Source: Methanosuratincolales archaeon (GTDB lineage: Archaea; Thermoproteota; Methanomethylicia; Methanomethylicales; Methanomethylicaceae). From it: DNA of 17,603 nucleotides. The stretch lies in contig CALGKV010000032.1 of assembly GCA_937930465.1 (NCBI GenBank), positions 1-17,603 of the forward strand, in the 5' to 3' direction. Position 1 is the stretch's first letter. The number at the start of each line of letters is the position of its first letter. Below the pieces are notes generated by a model. The model saw only the letters and a program-made list of their open reading frames with translations, made no database searches and was not told the DNA's origin. This document shows positions 1 to 8,267 of the stretch, one piece after another. Made by a program: the position numbers and the translations under genes.

Positions 1-1032
1 CTGGCTGACTTCCCTGCGCATGGGGCGGTAATGCACAGAGGCTGCTGCAAGGGAGGAAAGGAGAACTCCCCCGAATGGAAGGTAAGTCGGCACAGGGATC
101 CCCTCAGCCCAAAAAATCGCAGCGATTGCAACGCCCAGAGGGAAGGCTAAAAGCGCGATTGAGAAACCTTTGAGAGGCACGGGGGTCGTCAGCTCCTTCG
201 GGAGCGAGGAGTCGATCATCAAGCTCAGCAGCACTGCAGTAAAGCTCGGCAGGCCAATGCAGGCAGCCAAGAGGGCGGCTAGCGAGACCGCCGAACTGAA
301 GACTGCACTGAGCGTGAGGGCCCCCATAGGGACCAGTATGAAAGCGATCATCTCTGCAGAGGCGATCATGGAGAACTTGTCCGAGAGTGCCTTAATCGTC
401 CCCTGCAGGTGCGAGAAGACCTTCGTCAGCTCATCCCTAAGAACCGAGGGCACTGCATCGCCCTGCCTTTGGGCGGCGACGACAGAGAAGTATAGATCCC
501 TTACGCGTTCAGAGGGGTGCTGCCTTGCTTCAAAGACCAAAGCATCATAGGGGTGGAGAGCGTAGAGCCGCCTGACCTTCTCGATCCTCTGCGCCTCGTT
601 CCTGAACGCGTTGAGGAATGCCGACTGCCTGAGGCGCTCAATCGCAACCTGGATAGGCATGCCCGAGGCTGAGGCGATCGCAAGGAAGGCAGTAAGGAAT
701 GGCAGCTCCCTCTCGCAGAGGCGTTTCCTCCCCAGAGCGGAGAGGGCAGGCCTCATGTACAGATATGCAGGGAAAGCCCATGAAGATATGGCAGCACACC
801 CAGTCACAAGGAGGATCCAAGTAGGCAAGGCTGCCGAACCGCTCAGCTGCAGCGCAAGTAGCGCGGCCGGCGAGACCGTGAGGGCGGATGAGAGAAGGAC
901 TGAAAGCGCTATCCTCTTGCCATATGAGTCAGGGGAGATCCTAAGCTCGCACTGGTAGAGGCTGAGGCAGAGGCGCCTGGCAAAAATTCTCGAGAGCCCT
1001 GAAAGTAGACCCGATACGCCCTCAGGTGCCAA
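1..1032 (-). CDS. Type II/IV pilus membrane platform protein (TadC/ArlJ-like), 3' end beyond window
   Basis: Integral membrane platform protein of an archaeal type IV pilus or archaellum-like machine, expected to sit in the cytoplasmic membrane and couple the ATPase to pilin assembly. The frame is open from 1032 to position 1, so 344 residues are visible and the C-terminus is missing. Predicted membrane spans are near residues 41-63, 68-92, 225-250, 255-273, 289-308 and 316-335. The soluble helical block between them (about 110-225, with the pattern RELPFLTAFLAIASASGMPI) matches the type II secretion F domain in style. Archaeal members often have two such domains in 500-600 residues, so a second is probably off the edge. 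The start is TTG at 1032, 11 nt inside the end of the ATPase gene, with GGTGA about 7 nt upstream; a stop lies just upstream in frame, and the next ATG would remove the first spans. Overlap with the ATPase gene suggests coupled translation. Family call is by residue pattern only. Confidence 0.82.
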   Translation of the reverse strand, partial: MAPEGVSGLLSGLSRIFARRLCLSLYQCELRISPDSYGKRIALSVLLSSALTVSPAALLALQLSGSAALPTWILLVTGCAAISSWAFPAYLYMRPALSALGRKRLCERELPFLTAFLAIASASGMPIQVAIERLRQSAFLNAFRNEAQRIEKVRRLYALHPYDALVFEARQHPSERVRDLYFSVVAAQRQGDAVPSVLRDELTKVFSHLQGTIKALSDKFSMIASAEMIAFILVPMGALTLSAVFSSAVSLAALLAACIGLPSFTAVLLSLMIDSSLPKELTTPVPLKGFSIALLAFPLGVAIAAIFWAEGIPVPTYLPFGGVLLSSLAAASVHYRPMRREVSQ

Positions 1033-2758
1033 GAGCCTTCACCCGCCCACGGGAAGCCTTTGTTGATGATTCGCGGGTCTCCGCCTCATCATCCAGGCTC
1101 AGGCTTGGGCACAGATCATTTGGAAGGTCGCCCGGAACCGCCCTGAATGAGCCGCCCGAGTAGATCAGGTCTTCTGGGTCAAAGCCATCTGGGGAAGACT
1201 GGAAGAGCCAGACGGCCTTCGCAACCATCAGGTACTCCCTAAATTCCGGCCTTACCTTGGCGATTTGGAGCAGCTTGGTCAGGAAAGCCGCCCGCCTGCG
1301 GTACCTCTCGAGGAATGCCTTCTCGGAGAGGCCGGTCTCCTGCATTATCCTCCTTGCAGAGTTGGAGGAAATAACCCTCGACTCATCGTGGCTGAACCGG
1401 TCCCCCTCGCACGAGTAGGAGAAGAGCGGCGTGATAGTAAGGTCCGGGTTCAGGTCGTAGTAGTTGAGGACCCTCCTCCGCTGCCTTTGGCGGCCTTCAG
1501 CGAAATACGTGGATCTCCCCAAGCAAAGCATGCCTGCAAGCGACTTCAGCGCGCCCCTCTCGACGGAGATGGGTTGCGAGAGCAGGCGCTCGAGTGCAGA
1601 CGAGGGGCTCTCGGCATGGAGCGAGGTGATGCCCCCATGTCCTGTCATTATTGCCTGGGCCCAGATCCTGCCCTCCTCGCCCCTCACCTCCCCAACTATG
1701 ATATAGTCGGCGGACATCCTTAGGGCCTCCTTCACCAGAGAGAACATGCCTATCTCACCGCGCTCGTCCAAGGTTGCAGACTCCCTTACGACCAGCGAGA
1801 ACCTGTTGGGGTGTGCCAGCCTGAGCTCGGGGGTGTCCTCTATGGTGACGATCACCGCCCTCTCCGGTATGAGATTGCACAGGGCGTTTATCGTCGAGGT
1901 CTTCCCAGTCCCCATTGACCCGCAGACCAAGAAAGCCTTCCGGTGCTCTTCCAGCATCATCAGCCAAGCTGCGATCTCCGGAGAGAGGGTGTTCATGAGC
2001 ATCAGGGATGTGATTGACCAGGGCTTCTCGGGGAACTTTCGGATGATGAAGCTTGAACCTTCAACTGAAACCTCCCTCTTGTATGAGGCGGATAACCTCG
2101 ACCCGTTCGGGAGCCTTATGCTCAGGATCGGCTTGTAGAGCGAGACTGACTTTCCGGAGAGGTGTACAAGCTTCTCCACGTACCTGTCGATCTCCTCTGG
2201 CCTGAACCGGACGTTGCTGGGCATTGTCCCGTAGTCAGAGTGGCTGCATGAGACTGGGCTGTTGGAGGAGGCGACGACTATGTCCTCGACCTTCGGGTCA
2301 GAGACCATTGGGTCCAGGGGGCCGTAGCCAACAATCTCCCTTTTGAGGAAGTACTTGTACCGCTGGTCGCTCAGCCCGGCCCTCTTCAGGTAATCCTCGA
2401 ACTGCCGCTCGTCCCCGACTGCCGAGGCGGGCATGATGAAGAGGAGCCTTGAGGCGATGTCCCCAAGTTTCTTGCGCTCCTCCGGGGTCAAGGGAGGGTC
2501 ATTTACCAGGTACTCCATGTCTTTAGTTATGTAAACTGTAGCTAGACCGACAGGATAGCTCTCTATGACTTCAAAGTTTGAGAGTCGCACGTAAGAGGTC
2601 TTGATGCTGAAGGCGGGCAGATCAAACCTTCCCTTTGGGGAGCTGTAGCGCCGCTCTATCGCTTCGAAGACCTCAGCCTCGAGGCTCTCGAATGCCATCG
2701 AGCCGGTCCCGCCCTTGTCACTCCGCCTGCCGATCAAACGCAAATGGATCCCTCCCAT
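1022..2758 (-). CDS. Type II/IV secretion system ATPase (TadA/GspE/ArlI family)
   Basis: Cytoplasmic hexameric ATPase that powers pilus assembly or secretion. Numbered from ATG 2758 (578 aa), it has a Walker A GSMGTGKT at 280-287, an Asp box IEDTPELRL at 306-314, a Walker B region IIVGEVRG at 353-360 with the likely catalytic Glu357, and a His box GHGGITSLHAES at 373-384. The N-terminal domain (about 25-250) includes RLPNGSRLSA, typical of archaeal homologues. About 140 residues follow the core and end in an acidic, Ser-rich tail (about 555-570); the role of this extension is unknown. Start choice is uncertain: ATG 2758 has no ribosome site, while TTG 2743 lies 7 nt after a GGAGG and would give 573 aa. 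A third candidate is the ATG at residue 21. The gene lies between the prepilin and the platform protein, as expected for one pilus operon. Whether it serves adhesion, secretion or DNA uptake cannot be told. Confidence 0.93.
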   Translation of the reverse strand: MGGIHLRLIGRRSDKGGTGSMAFESLEAEVFEAIERRYSSPKGRFDLPAFSIKTSYVRLSNFEVIESYPVGLATVYITKDMEYLVNDPPLTPEERKKLGDIASRLLFIMPASAVGDERQFEDYLKRAGLSDQRYKYFLKREIVGYGPLDPMVSDPKVEDIVVASSNSPVSCSHSDYGTMPSNVRFRPEEIDRYVEKLVHLSGKSVSLYKPILSIRLPNGSRLSASYKREVSVEGSSFIIRKFPEKPWSITSLMLMNTLSPEIAAWLMMLEEHRKAFLVCGSMGTGKTSTINALCNLIPERAVIVTIEDTPELRLAHPNRFSLVVRESATLDERGEIGMFSLVKEALRMSADYIIVGEVRGEEGRIWAQAIMTGHGGITSLHAESPSSALERLLSQPISVERGALKSLAGMLCLGRSTYFAEGRQRQRRRVLNYYDLNPDLTITPLFSYSCEGDRFSHDESRVISSNSARRIMQETGLSEKAFLERYRRRAAFLTKLLQIAKVRPEFREYLMVAKAVWLFQSSPDGFDPEDLIYSGGSFRAVPGDLPNDLCPSLSLDDEAETRESSTKASRGRVKALGT

Positions 2759-2769
2759 CAGCTTCAGAA

Positions 2770-2776
2770 TAAAAAA
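2770..2776 (-). terminator. Oligo-T tract after the prepilin gene
   Basis: The minus strand reads TTTTTTA about 10 nt after the prepilin stop codon and upstream of the ATPase start. T-runs are the main intrinsic termination signal in archaea. A run of only six could cause partial termination, giving more pilin than ATPase mRNA. That role is inference. Confidence 0.4.
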
Positions 2777-2784
2777 GGAGGGGA

Positions 2785-3201
2785 TTATTGGACAAAGGCA
2801 CTGAAAGGCAAGATACCCTGGTCGGTGTTCAAGGATCCCTTCAGGATGGTCCCTGGTGGGAAGTTGGCTTCGCTAAAGGTTATGCTAAGCACCTTGCTCT
2901 CCCCTGCCTGGATCACTTGATTTGAGTTCGCGCTCTTAGACCCCAAGAGGCATGAAGAGACGGAGGCGTCGGCATTTCCTATGTTCCTGACGGTCAAGTA
3001 AAGAGTGTCACCCTGCACCACAGGGGATCCCACAATCATGAGGGCCCCCTGGTTCGCTGCGGCGGCGCCTGTGGAAAGCATCCAGCTCACAGCTATCCCG
3101 GTCACAGCCAGCGCGGCCACCGTGACCAAGATCGTTATGAGAGGTGTTGAGATCTCCCCTCTTCTGCTCCTGGTTCTGGTTCTGCTATTTTTTTCGGACA
3201 T
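2785..3201 (-). CDS. Archaeal type IV prepilin-like protein
   Basis: Small secreted pilus subunit (138 aa), the first gene of the pilus operon. It has a very basic N-terminus with RSRRG at 11-15, followed by EISTPLITILVTVAALAVTG and one hydrophobic helix (about 19-41). This is the layout of archaeal class III signal peptides, cut by an ArlK/PibD-type peptidase just before the helix; the likely cut is after Gly15. The rest (about 50-138) is predicted beta-rich with NIGNADASVSS, like the C-terminal domain of archaellin or pilin-like proteins. ATG 3201 is favoured: a TATA-like box is centred about 26 bp upstream, so the mRNA would be leaderless or nearly so, though GAGG four bases upstream is also present. 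An oligo-T run follows the stop before the ATPase gene. It could be a pilin, a minor pilin or an archaellin-like subunit. No archaellum accessory genes are visible. Confidence 0.82.
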   Translation of the reverse strand: MSEKNSRTRTRSRRGEISTPLITILVTVAALAVTGIAVSWMLSTGAAAANQGALMIVGSPVVQGDTLYLTVRNIGNADASVSSCLLGSKSANSNQVIQAGESKVLSITFSEANFPPGTILKGSLNTDQGILPFSAFVQ

Positions 3202-3222
3202 TTTTCCTCGGAAGAATGAACC

Positions 3223-3231
3223 TTATAAAAA
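3223..3231 (-). promoter_or_regulatory. TATA box for the prepilin/pilus operon
   Basis: The minus strand reads TTTTTATAA, centred about 26 bp before ATG 3201. This is the archaeal TATA-to-start distance and implies a leaderless or near-leaderless transcript. The element is AT-symmetric (TTATAAAAA on the plus strand), so it might also serve the divergent beta-propeller gene with a leader of roughly 40 nt. Confidence 0.65.
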
Positions 3232-3250
3232 TCCAGCACTCTTTGGGGCG

Positions 3251-3265
3251 TTCTAATGCCTAGAA
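3251..3265. promoter_or_regulatory. Short inverted repeat between divergent genes
   Basis: TTCTA (3251-3255) and TAGAA (3261-3265) are perfect inverted arms around a 5-bp spacer. They lie between the pilin TATA box and the start of the beta-propeller gene, where a regulator controlling both could bind. Five-bp arms occur often by chance, so this is only a candidate operator. Confidence 0.25.
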
Positions 3266-3295
3266 TGTGCGTTCAGATCAATAGCATAAAATCCC

Positions 3296-5098
3296 ATGGG
3301 GAAAACGCTAGATCAGGTAAATGCTATGATGCAGCTTTCATCCTACAAAAAAGCCATTTTTGTGGCAGTCCCTTTGGTCCTCATAGTCTTCGTGGCAGCA
3401 GCGTACACAATGAGCCAGCCACCTGACCCGAACCTTAAGCGCTTCTCCAGCATGGACGAGATCGAGTCCTACCTGAAGCGGACCGCGCCGTCCTGGTGGC
3501 CGACTTTCTACTTAAACAGGGACACAAACATCCTCCAGGCAACTACCGCCGAGGGGGGGCTAAAGGACTATTCTACGACAAACATACAGGTCGCAGGTGT
3601 GGACGAGGCGGACATGGTCAAGAGCGATGGGGAGTACATCTACATCGCCTCCGGGGACACGGTCTATATTGTGAGGGCCTACCCGCCCGAGGGGGCCAAA
3701 GTAGTCTCCAAGATAGTGCTCAACAACTCGTACTCACTGGAGATCTACATCAACGGTGACCGCCTGGTGGTTATCGGGAGCGGCTATTCGGCGCTAGCTT
3801 TCAAGGCTTACCCTGTCTGGGTTGCCAATTCATTCGTCAGGATCTACGACATCGCTGACAGGACCTCGCCTGAGCTGGCGAGGGAGGTCGTCTTGAACGG
3901 GACGATCAGCGGCTCGAGGATGATAGGCGAGTACGTCTACGTCGTCTCCCAACAGTACCCGCACATCTATGATTACGAGCGCCAAGACTATAGGATCGCG
4001 CTCCCATCCTACGCATGCGATGGGACGACCAAGGAGATAAAGCCCGAGGAGGTCTACTACGTCGAATCCCAGGAGTCGTACTATTGGTTCATGACCGTCG
4101 TCTCCCTCAATGTGGTTGATGACTCGATACCTCCGTCTGATCTGACCTTCCTCGCAGGCGCCTCATCTACGATGTATGTCTCGTCGGAGAACATGTACCT
4201 CGTTGCCCACCGTTCTTACCCGGTTAGGATAATGATCGTTCCGGCGCCCACAGAGGCAGCGGACTGGAAGGAGGAGACGCTAGTCTACAGGCTGAGCCTG
4301 AAGGGCGGGAAGGTTTCGCTCGAGGCGAGCGGCACCGTGCCAGGCGGGATACTGAACCAGTACAGCATGGACGAGCACAACGGGTACTTCAGGGTCGCGA
4401 CGACCGAATGGACCCCGAACGGAAGCAAGAATGCGCTCTACGTGATGAACATGAGAATGGAAATTATCGGGTCGCTCGAGGGGATAGCCCCCGGCGAGAG
4501 GATCTATTCAGCCAGGTTCATGGGGGACAGGTGCTACCTGGTCACCTTCAGGGAGGTCGACCCGTTCTTCGTGATTGACATGAGCGATCCGTATGCACCA
4601 TCTGTTCTCGGCTACCTGAAGATCCCAGGGTACTCAAGCTACCTGCACCCGCTGGATGAGGATCACATAATCGGCCTCGGCAAGGAAGGGAACAACCTCA
4701 AGCTGTCCATGTTCAATGTGGAGAACGTTAGCGCGCCCAAGGAGGTCGCAAAGTTTGGGCTTGACTATGCCTACTCTGACTCGGAGGCGCTTCACGACCC
4801 GAAGGCGTTCCTATTCAGCGCAGCGAGGCAGATCCTCGCCATCCCTGTCGGATGGAATGAAGGGCACGGGTACTTGAAGTACTCCCAAGGTGCGTTCGTC
4901 TTCAACGTGAGCGCCAAGGAGGGGTTTGTCCTGAGGGGCACAATAGTTCACCAGTCAGACATCTCCCAGGACTACTGGAGTCTAACGGTAAGGCGCATCC
5001 TTTACATCGAGGACGCCCTATACACAGTGTCCAACGACCAAGTGCGAATAAGCGACTTCTCGACGCTCGGACTGATTAAGGCTGTCCCGCTCCAGTGA
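3296..5098 (+). CDS. Membrane-anchored beta-propeller domain protein (PF09826-like)
   Basis: Extracytoplasmic protein of 600 aa. A positively charged N-terminus (YKKA, 17-20) is followed by a hydrophobic segment at about 20-38 that fits a signal peptide or signal anchor. The motif NIQVAGVDEADMVKSDGEYI at 96-115 is the hallmark of the archaeal/bacterial secreted beta-propeller family, and blade-like repeats follow to the end, with many Tyr-rich strands such as EYIYIASGDTVYIV. No catalytic function is known for the family; binding or a cell-surface role is inferred. The start is ambiguous: ATG 3296 is the longest, but ATG 3326 (residue 11) would give a more typical signal-sequence N-terminus and lies better downstream of GCATAAAA at 3284-3291. 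The gene is divergent from the pilus operon across 94 bp, which may mean shared control or surface function. It is followed by a T-rich tract. Confidence 0.87.
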   Translation: MGKTLDQVNAMMQLSSYKKAIFVAVPLVLIVFVAAAYTMSQPPDPNLKRFSSMDEIESYLKRTAPSWWPTFYLNRDTNILQATTAEGGLKDYSTTNIQVAGVDEADMVKSDGEYIYIASGDTVYIVRAYPPEGAKVVSKIVLNNSYSLEIYINGDRLVVIGSGYSALAFKAYPVWVANSFVRIYDIADRTSPELAREVVLNGTISGSRMIGEYVYVVSQQYPHIYDYERQDYRIALPSYACDGTTKEIKPEEVYYVESQESYYWFMTVVSLNVVDDSIPPSDLTFLAGASSTMYVSSENMYLVAHRSYPVRIMIVPAPTEAADWKEETLVYRLSLKGGKVSLEASGTVPGGILNQYSMDEHNGYFRVATTEWTPNGSKNALYVMNMRMEIIGSLEGIAPGERIYSARFMGDRCYLVTFREVDPFFVIDMSDPYAPSVLGYLKIPGYSSYLHPLDEDHIIGLGKEGNNLKLSMFNVENVSAPKEVAKFGLDYAYSDSEALHDPKAFLFSAARQILAIPVGWNEGHGYLKYSQGAFVFNVSAKEGFVLRGTIVHQSDISQDYWSLTVRRILYIEDALYTVSNDQVRISDFSTLGLIKAVPLQ

Positions 5099-5123
5099 TT
5101 TCCCCCCCTTCTTCTGCCCCTAA

Positions 5124-5138
5124 TTCTCTTTTTATCTT
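5124..5138 (+). terminator. T-rich terminator after the beta-propeller gene
   Basis: A pyrimidine tract with five consecutive T (5129-5133) within TTCTCTTTTTATCTT lies about 26 nt after the stop at 5098. This fits an archaeal T-tract terminator. The opposing nrdG gene ends at 5179 and shows no clear T-run on its own strand in this 80-bp convergent gap. Confidence 0.5.
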
Positions 5139-5178
5139 ATCAAGCCAAAGCTGGGGGTTAGCCTCAATGCCTCGGAGA

Positions 5179-6033
5179 CTAGGACCGTATCTTTTCCATG
5201 CTTACGCAGTGCCCAAGTGCGCGGTGTGTGATCCGCACATTAGGGAGTTGCAACGCCTCCGCCAGCTTCACGAGCTCATCAACAGACGGGTTCCGCATGG
5301 CCGCATACTCCCTGCTCCCGGCGTTTTCCGGTACAAACTCAGCCAGTGTGAAGCATGCGCCGCCTGCTGAAGCCTTCTCTCGGTATCCCAACCTACCCAA
5401 GTCCTCGCCAATGGATCTTGCAATTTCCAGGCGGTCGTTAACCCCAGGGATGACCACCATGCGGAGGTCCACGAATGCGCAAGACGCAAGCGCCGCCCTT
5501 ATCGATTCGACTACCCGACTCACCATCGGGTGGTCTACCCCAGTCACCTTGGTGTACTCGGGTTCGTTGAGGGCTGTCTTTACGTCGATCGAGACTAGAT
5601 CCAGCATCGGCAGCATTGCGGAGAGCCGCTCCGGGAAAGATCCGTTCGTGTCAATCCCGAACTTGTAGCCAAGCGACTTCGCCTTCCTCGCGATCCTCAT
5701 CAGGGCCCCGAGCTGGAGAAGCGGTTCGCCTCCAGTCACCTTGCAAGCCGTGACCATCTTCCCGCCCTCGAGGATCCTCTCGATCCGATCGATCCTGGCG
5801 AGGTGGGGTCTCTCCTGCTCCCTTATCTTCCAGTTCTGGCAGTATCCGCATCGGTAGTTGCACCCGGAGAAGAAGATCACTATGGCAGGCTCCCCCGGGT
5901 AGTCGCAGAGGGAGAGGTATGTTATCTCTGGGGCGTAGACCTCATCTTCGCACACCCCGCCGCCACTGTCGCCGCCTCCCCCTCTACCCCTCCCTCCGGA
6001 GCCGATACTACGATTGCCGCAGCCCACGCTCAT
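5179..6033 (-). CDS. nrdG: Anaerobic ribonucleoside-triphosphate reductase activating protein (radical SAM)
   Basis: Radical SAM enzyme that uses a [4Fe-4S] cluster and S-adenosylmethionine to make the glycyl radical on NrdD. Read from ATG 6033 (284 aa) it has SGCNYRCGYCQNW with cluster cysteines C58, C62 and C65, the SAM-binding GGEP at 101-104, and the upstream SLCDYPGEPA typical of the longer NrdG2-type activases. ATG 6033 overlaps the nrdD stop as ATGA, so translation is probably coupled. The first 27 residues are odd: residues 11-26 are nearly all Gly with Arg, Asp and Ser, and the coding strand there is full of GGAGG-like strings. A GTG at 5955 (residue 27) is an alternative start that would give 258 aa, closer to the usual N-terminus. 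A PflA-type activase is the nearest alternative function, but the nrdD neighbour makes NrdG by far the best reading. Confidence 0.93.
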   Translation of the reverse strand: MSVGCGNRSIGSGGRGRGGGGDSGGGVCEDEVYAPEITYLSLCDYPGEPAIVIFFSGCNYRCGYCQNWKIREQERPHLARIDRIERILEGGKMVTACKVTGGEPLLQLGALMRIARKAKSLGYKFGIDTNGSFPERLSAMLPMLDLVSIDVKTALNEPEYTKVTGVDHPMVSRVVESIRAALASCAFVDLRMVVIPGVNDRLEIARSIGEDLGRLGYREKASAGGACFTLAEFVPENAGSREYAAMRNPSVDELVKLAEALQLPNVRITHRALGHCVSMEKIRS

Positions 6034-8246
6034 GAGAGCCTGACCCTGTACCTGTCCTTGAGCTCCTGCCTCTTGGCAGCATTCCAGGAGCTGACATCCT
6101 GGTAGTACCCTGTTATCCGGGAGTAGTTCTTCACAGAGCGGCTGCCGCAGACCGGGCAATTCGAACCAAGCCCGCCGCCGACATAGCCGCAGTCCCTGCA
6201 CACGGTGATGTCCTTCGTGTGGGACCAGTAACCGACCCATGACTGCTTCGCGAGCCTCATGTTGAGCTTCATCAGAGCCTCTGGGTCTGGGTTCGCCTCG
6301 CCGAGCCAGACGTGGAATATGTCCCCTCCCTTGAGTATCGGGAAGAATCTCTGCTCGATCGAGAGTCGCTGGTCCAGCGGGAGCTGCGCAGCGACGTTGA
6401 CGTGCGCACCGTTGGAGTAGTAGACCGGGATGTCCTTCGTGTCGTTCAGCAATGAGAGCCCCTTCTCAAGGTCACCCTTCACTAGCTCCCTCGCGAACTT
6501 GGGGTAGTGTATGAGGTCGGCTACCGCGAAGCGCTGCGCGGCGGACTCGGCAGGCGTCCTCGCGATCGAGAACTTCTCGCCAGTCTCCTCGCTGTAGGAC
6601 TTCCTTATCTTGTCCATCTCGATCAGCACTTTGAGTGCCAGCTTCTGCGCGGACGGATCCTCGTGGATCTCGTACCCGGTCATGTGCTGGACCAGCTCGT
6701 TCATTCCGACGAACCCTATAGTGAGCGAGAGGTTGTCGATGTCGACTGCCGGCGGCGCGCCGCGGGGGCGCTGGGACGCGAAAGGTATGAGGCCCCTCTC
6801 GAACTGCCGCCTTATTGTCGTCTTCTTTAGCATAAGGGCTTCCTTCGCCATGTCCATGGTGGATTTCAGCACTTCCATCAGCCTGGACTCGTCCCCCCCT
6901 GACTTGTATGCGACCCTCGGGAGGTTGACGGTCACCACCTGCATCCCGCCCATCGAGAAGTGCGCCCCGTCCTCGAACATGACCTTCTTCTGGAAGTTCT
7001 CGGACTTGCCGTCTTCCGAGAACGAGTATGCGCAGCACTGGAAGCACGAGACGCCGTCCTCCCCTCCCCTGTAGGCTGGGATCATGTTGTCATAGTATGT
7101 CGACCCGAACTTGGCCGAGAGCTCGGCTGCCTTGAGCATAACGTCCTCGAACGCCTTGTCGTCCCAATACCTCGCCCGCTGGACGACCTCCGGCTTAGGG
7201 AAGTTGAACATCTTGCCCATCGCGTCGCCTTTAAGGTACTCCTCGAGGAGCGCTACCGCGAACGCATGGACCGTGTCCTCGAGGTCGCCGTACCTCAGGT
7301 CGGTCCACTTCTTGCCGTGGGACACCACCGGCGCATCCTGCCAGACCTTCGGGACGCCGGACTCGATCTGTATCGACGAGAAGACAGGCTGTCCGCCGCG
7401 GGCGACGTAGAGCTGTGTCATCTCGTAGAGGAACATCTGCGCGGTCTGGTGCAGCTTCTTCGAGTCGAAGTCCTTCAGGTATGGGGCCATGAAGACGGTG
7501 AAGTTGAAAAAGCCCTGTCCGCCGGCGAAGTTTGTCTGCGCGGCGCCAAGCACCTTGGCAGCGTGCAGGATCGCGACCTCCGCGTGCTTTGCAGGGCCCG
7601 CGACCGACGTGTGCGTCCCTGTCCCGTCCGGCATCAGGCCGTAATGGAAGAAGTACCGAAGGTCCCAGTCCTGGCAGAAAGGCCGGGTCCCCCAGTACTC
7701 CAAGTCGTGGAGATGGATGTCCCCGCGGAGGTGTGCGTCTGCTATGTGCGATGGGATCATGAGCAGGTAGGACTCCTTGCTGAGGAAGTCCGCCTTCTTC
7801 TTGTGGAACGTCTCAGGGTTCGGCTGGAGGTTCGCGTTCTCCCTCGACTCGTAGCCGTCGGAGTTGTCTATCTTGTAGACCTCGTAAAGGGGCATCCCGA
7901 CCCTGGTGTAGACGTTCCTCTGCTTGGCGAATCCGTGCTCGAGGAGCTTGACGTTTACTATCTCGCGTATCAGGGGACCGCTGAGCATCTTGAGGCGCAT
8001 CCCGAGTATCTCGTCCTGCACCTCGTCGGCTATCATTCTAGCCTCCTCCTCGGTGAGGGGGCGCTCATTGTACAGCTCCTTGACTAGCTGTGTTTCCTTG
8101 AGCAGGCTCTTCACTATAAGATCCTTGTTGAATGGAACTATTACTCCGTCGCTCCGCCTCACAGGCGGAGGGAGTTTACCGTTCATTATTACTTCTGTCA
8201 TGACCAAGACCCCCGATACAGGCTTAACTCTAACATTTGTGGGCAT
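6030..8246 (-). CDS. nrdD: Anaerobic (class III) ribonucleoside-triphosphate reductase
   Basis: Reduces ribonucleoside triphosphates to deoxyribonucleotides without oxygen, using a glycyl radical installed by NrdG. The 738-aa product has an N-terminal ATP-cone (about 26-125, starting VRRSDGVIVPF), the allosteric activity switch, then the catalytic barrel. Candidate active-site cysteines are C191 in RPFCQDWDL and one of C401/C404/C405 in CFQCCAYSF. The C-terminus has a four-cysteine zinc site (C683, C686, C697, C700) and the radical site RITGYY with Gly713, 25 residues from the end, followed by WNAAKRQEL. Length and order fit the family and no intein is present. ATG 8246 is chosen because a TATA box is centred about 26 bp upstream, implying a leaderless mRNA; ATGs at residues 16 and 21 are less likely. 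The gene is first in a two-gene operon with nrdG. No aerobic reductase is visible in the window. Confidence 0.97.
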   Translation of the reverse strand: MPTNVRVKPVSGVLVMTEVIMNGKLPPPVRRSDGVIVPFNKDLIVKSLLKETQLVKELYNERPLTEEEARMIADEVQDEILGMRLKMLSGPLIREIVNVKLLEHGFAKQRNVYTRVGMPLYEVYKIDNSDGYESRENANLQPNPETFHKKKADFLSKESYLLMIPSHIADAHLRGDIHLHDLEYWGTRPFCQDWDLRYFFHYGLMPDGTGTHTSVAGPAKHAEVAILHAAKVLGAAQTNFAGGQGFFNFTVFMAPYLKDFDSKKLHQTAQMFLYEMTQLYVARGGQPVFSSIQIESGVPKVWQDAPVVSHGKKWTDLRYGDLEDTVHAFAVALLEEYLKGDAMGKMFNFPKPEVVQRARYWDDKAFEDVMLKAAELSAKFGSTYYDNMIPAYRGGEDGVSCFQCCAYSFSEDGKSENFQKKVMFEDGAHFSMGGMQVVTVNLPRVAYKSGGDESRLMEVLKSTMDMAKEALMLKKTTIRRQFERGLIPFASQRPRGAPPAVDIDNLSLTIGFVGMNELVQHMTGYEIHEDPSAQKLALKVLIEMDKIRKSYSEETGEKFSIARTPAESAAQRFAVADLIHYPKFARELVKGDLEKGLSLLNDTKDIPVYYSNGAHVNVAAQLPLDQRLSIEQRFFPILKGGDIFHVWLGEANPDPEALMKLNMRLAKQSWVGYWSHTKDITVCRDCGYVGGGLGSNCPVCGSRSVKNYSRITGYYQDVSSWNAAKRQELKDRYRVRLS

Positions 8247-8267
8247 TTTATTCCTATCGGATCCGGC

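Noticed and set aside
6034..6240. Upstream extension of the nrdG frame
   Set aside because: It lies inside nrdD, reads as an Arg/Gln/Leu shadow, and the ATGA-coupled start at 6033 is better.
6960..8087. 375-codon open frame on the plus strand opposite nrdD
   Set aside because: Composition is Leu/Val/Glu/Arg-skewed as expected for a shadow of a GC-rich gene, and the opposite strand encodes a complete NrdD with all motifs.
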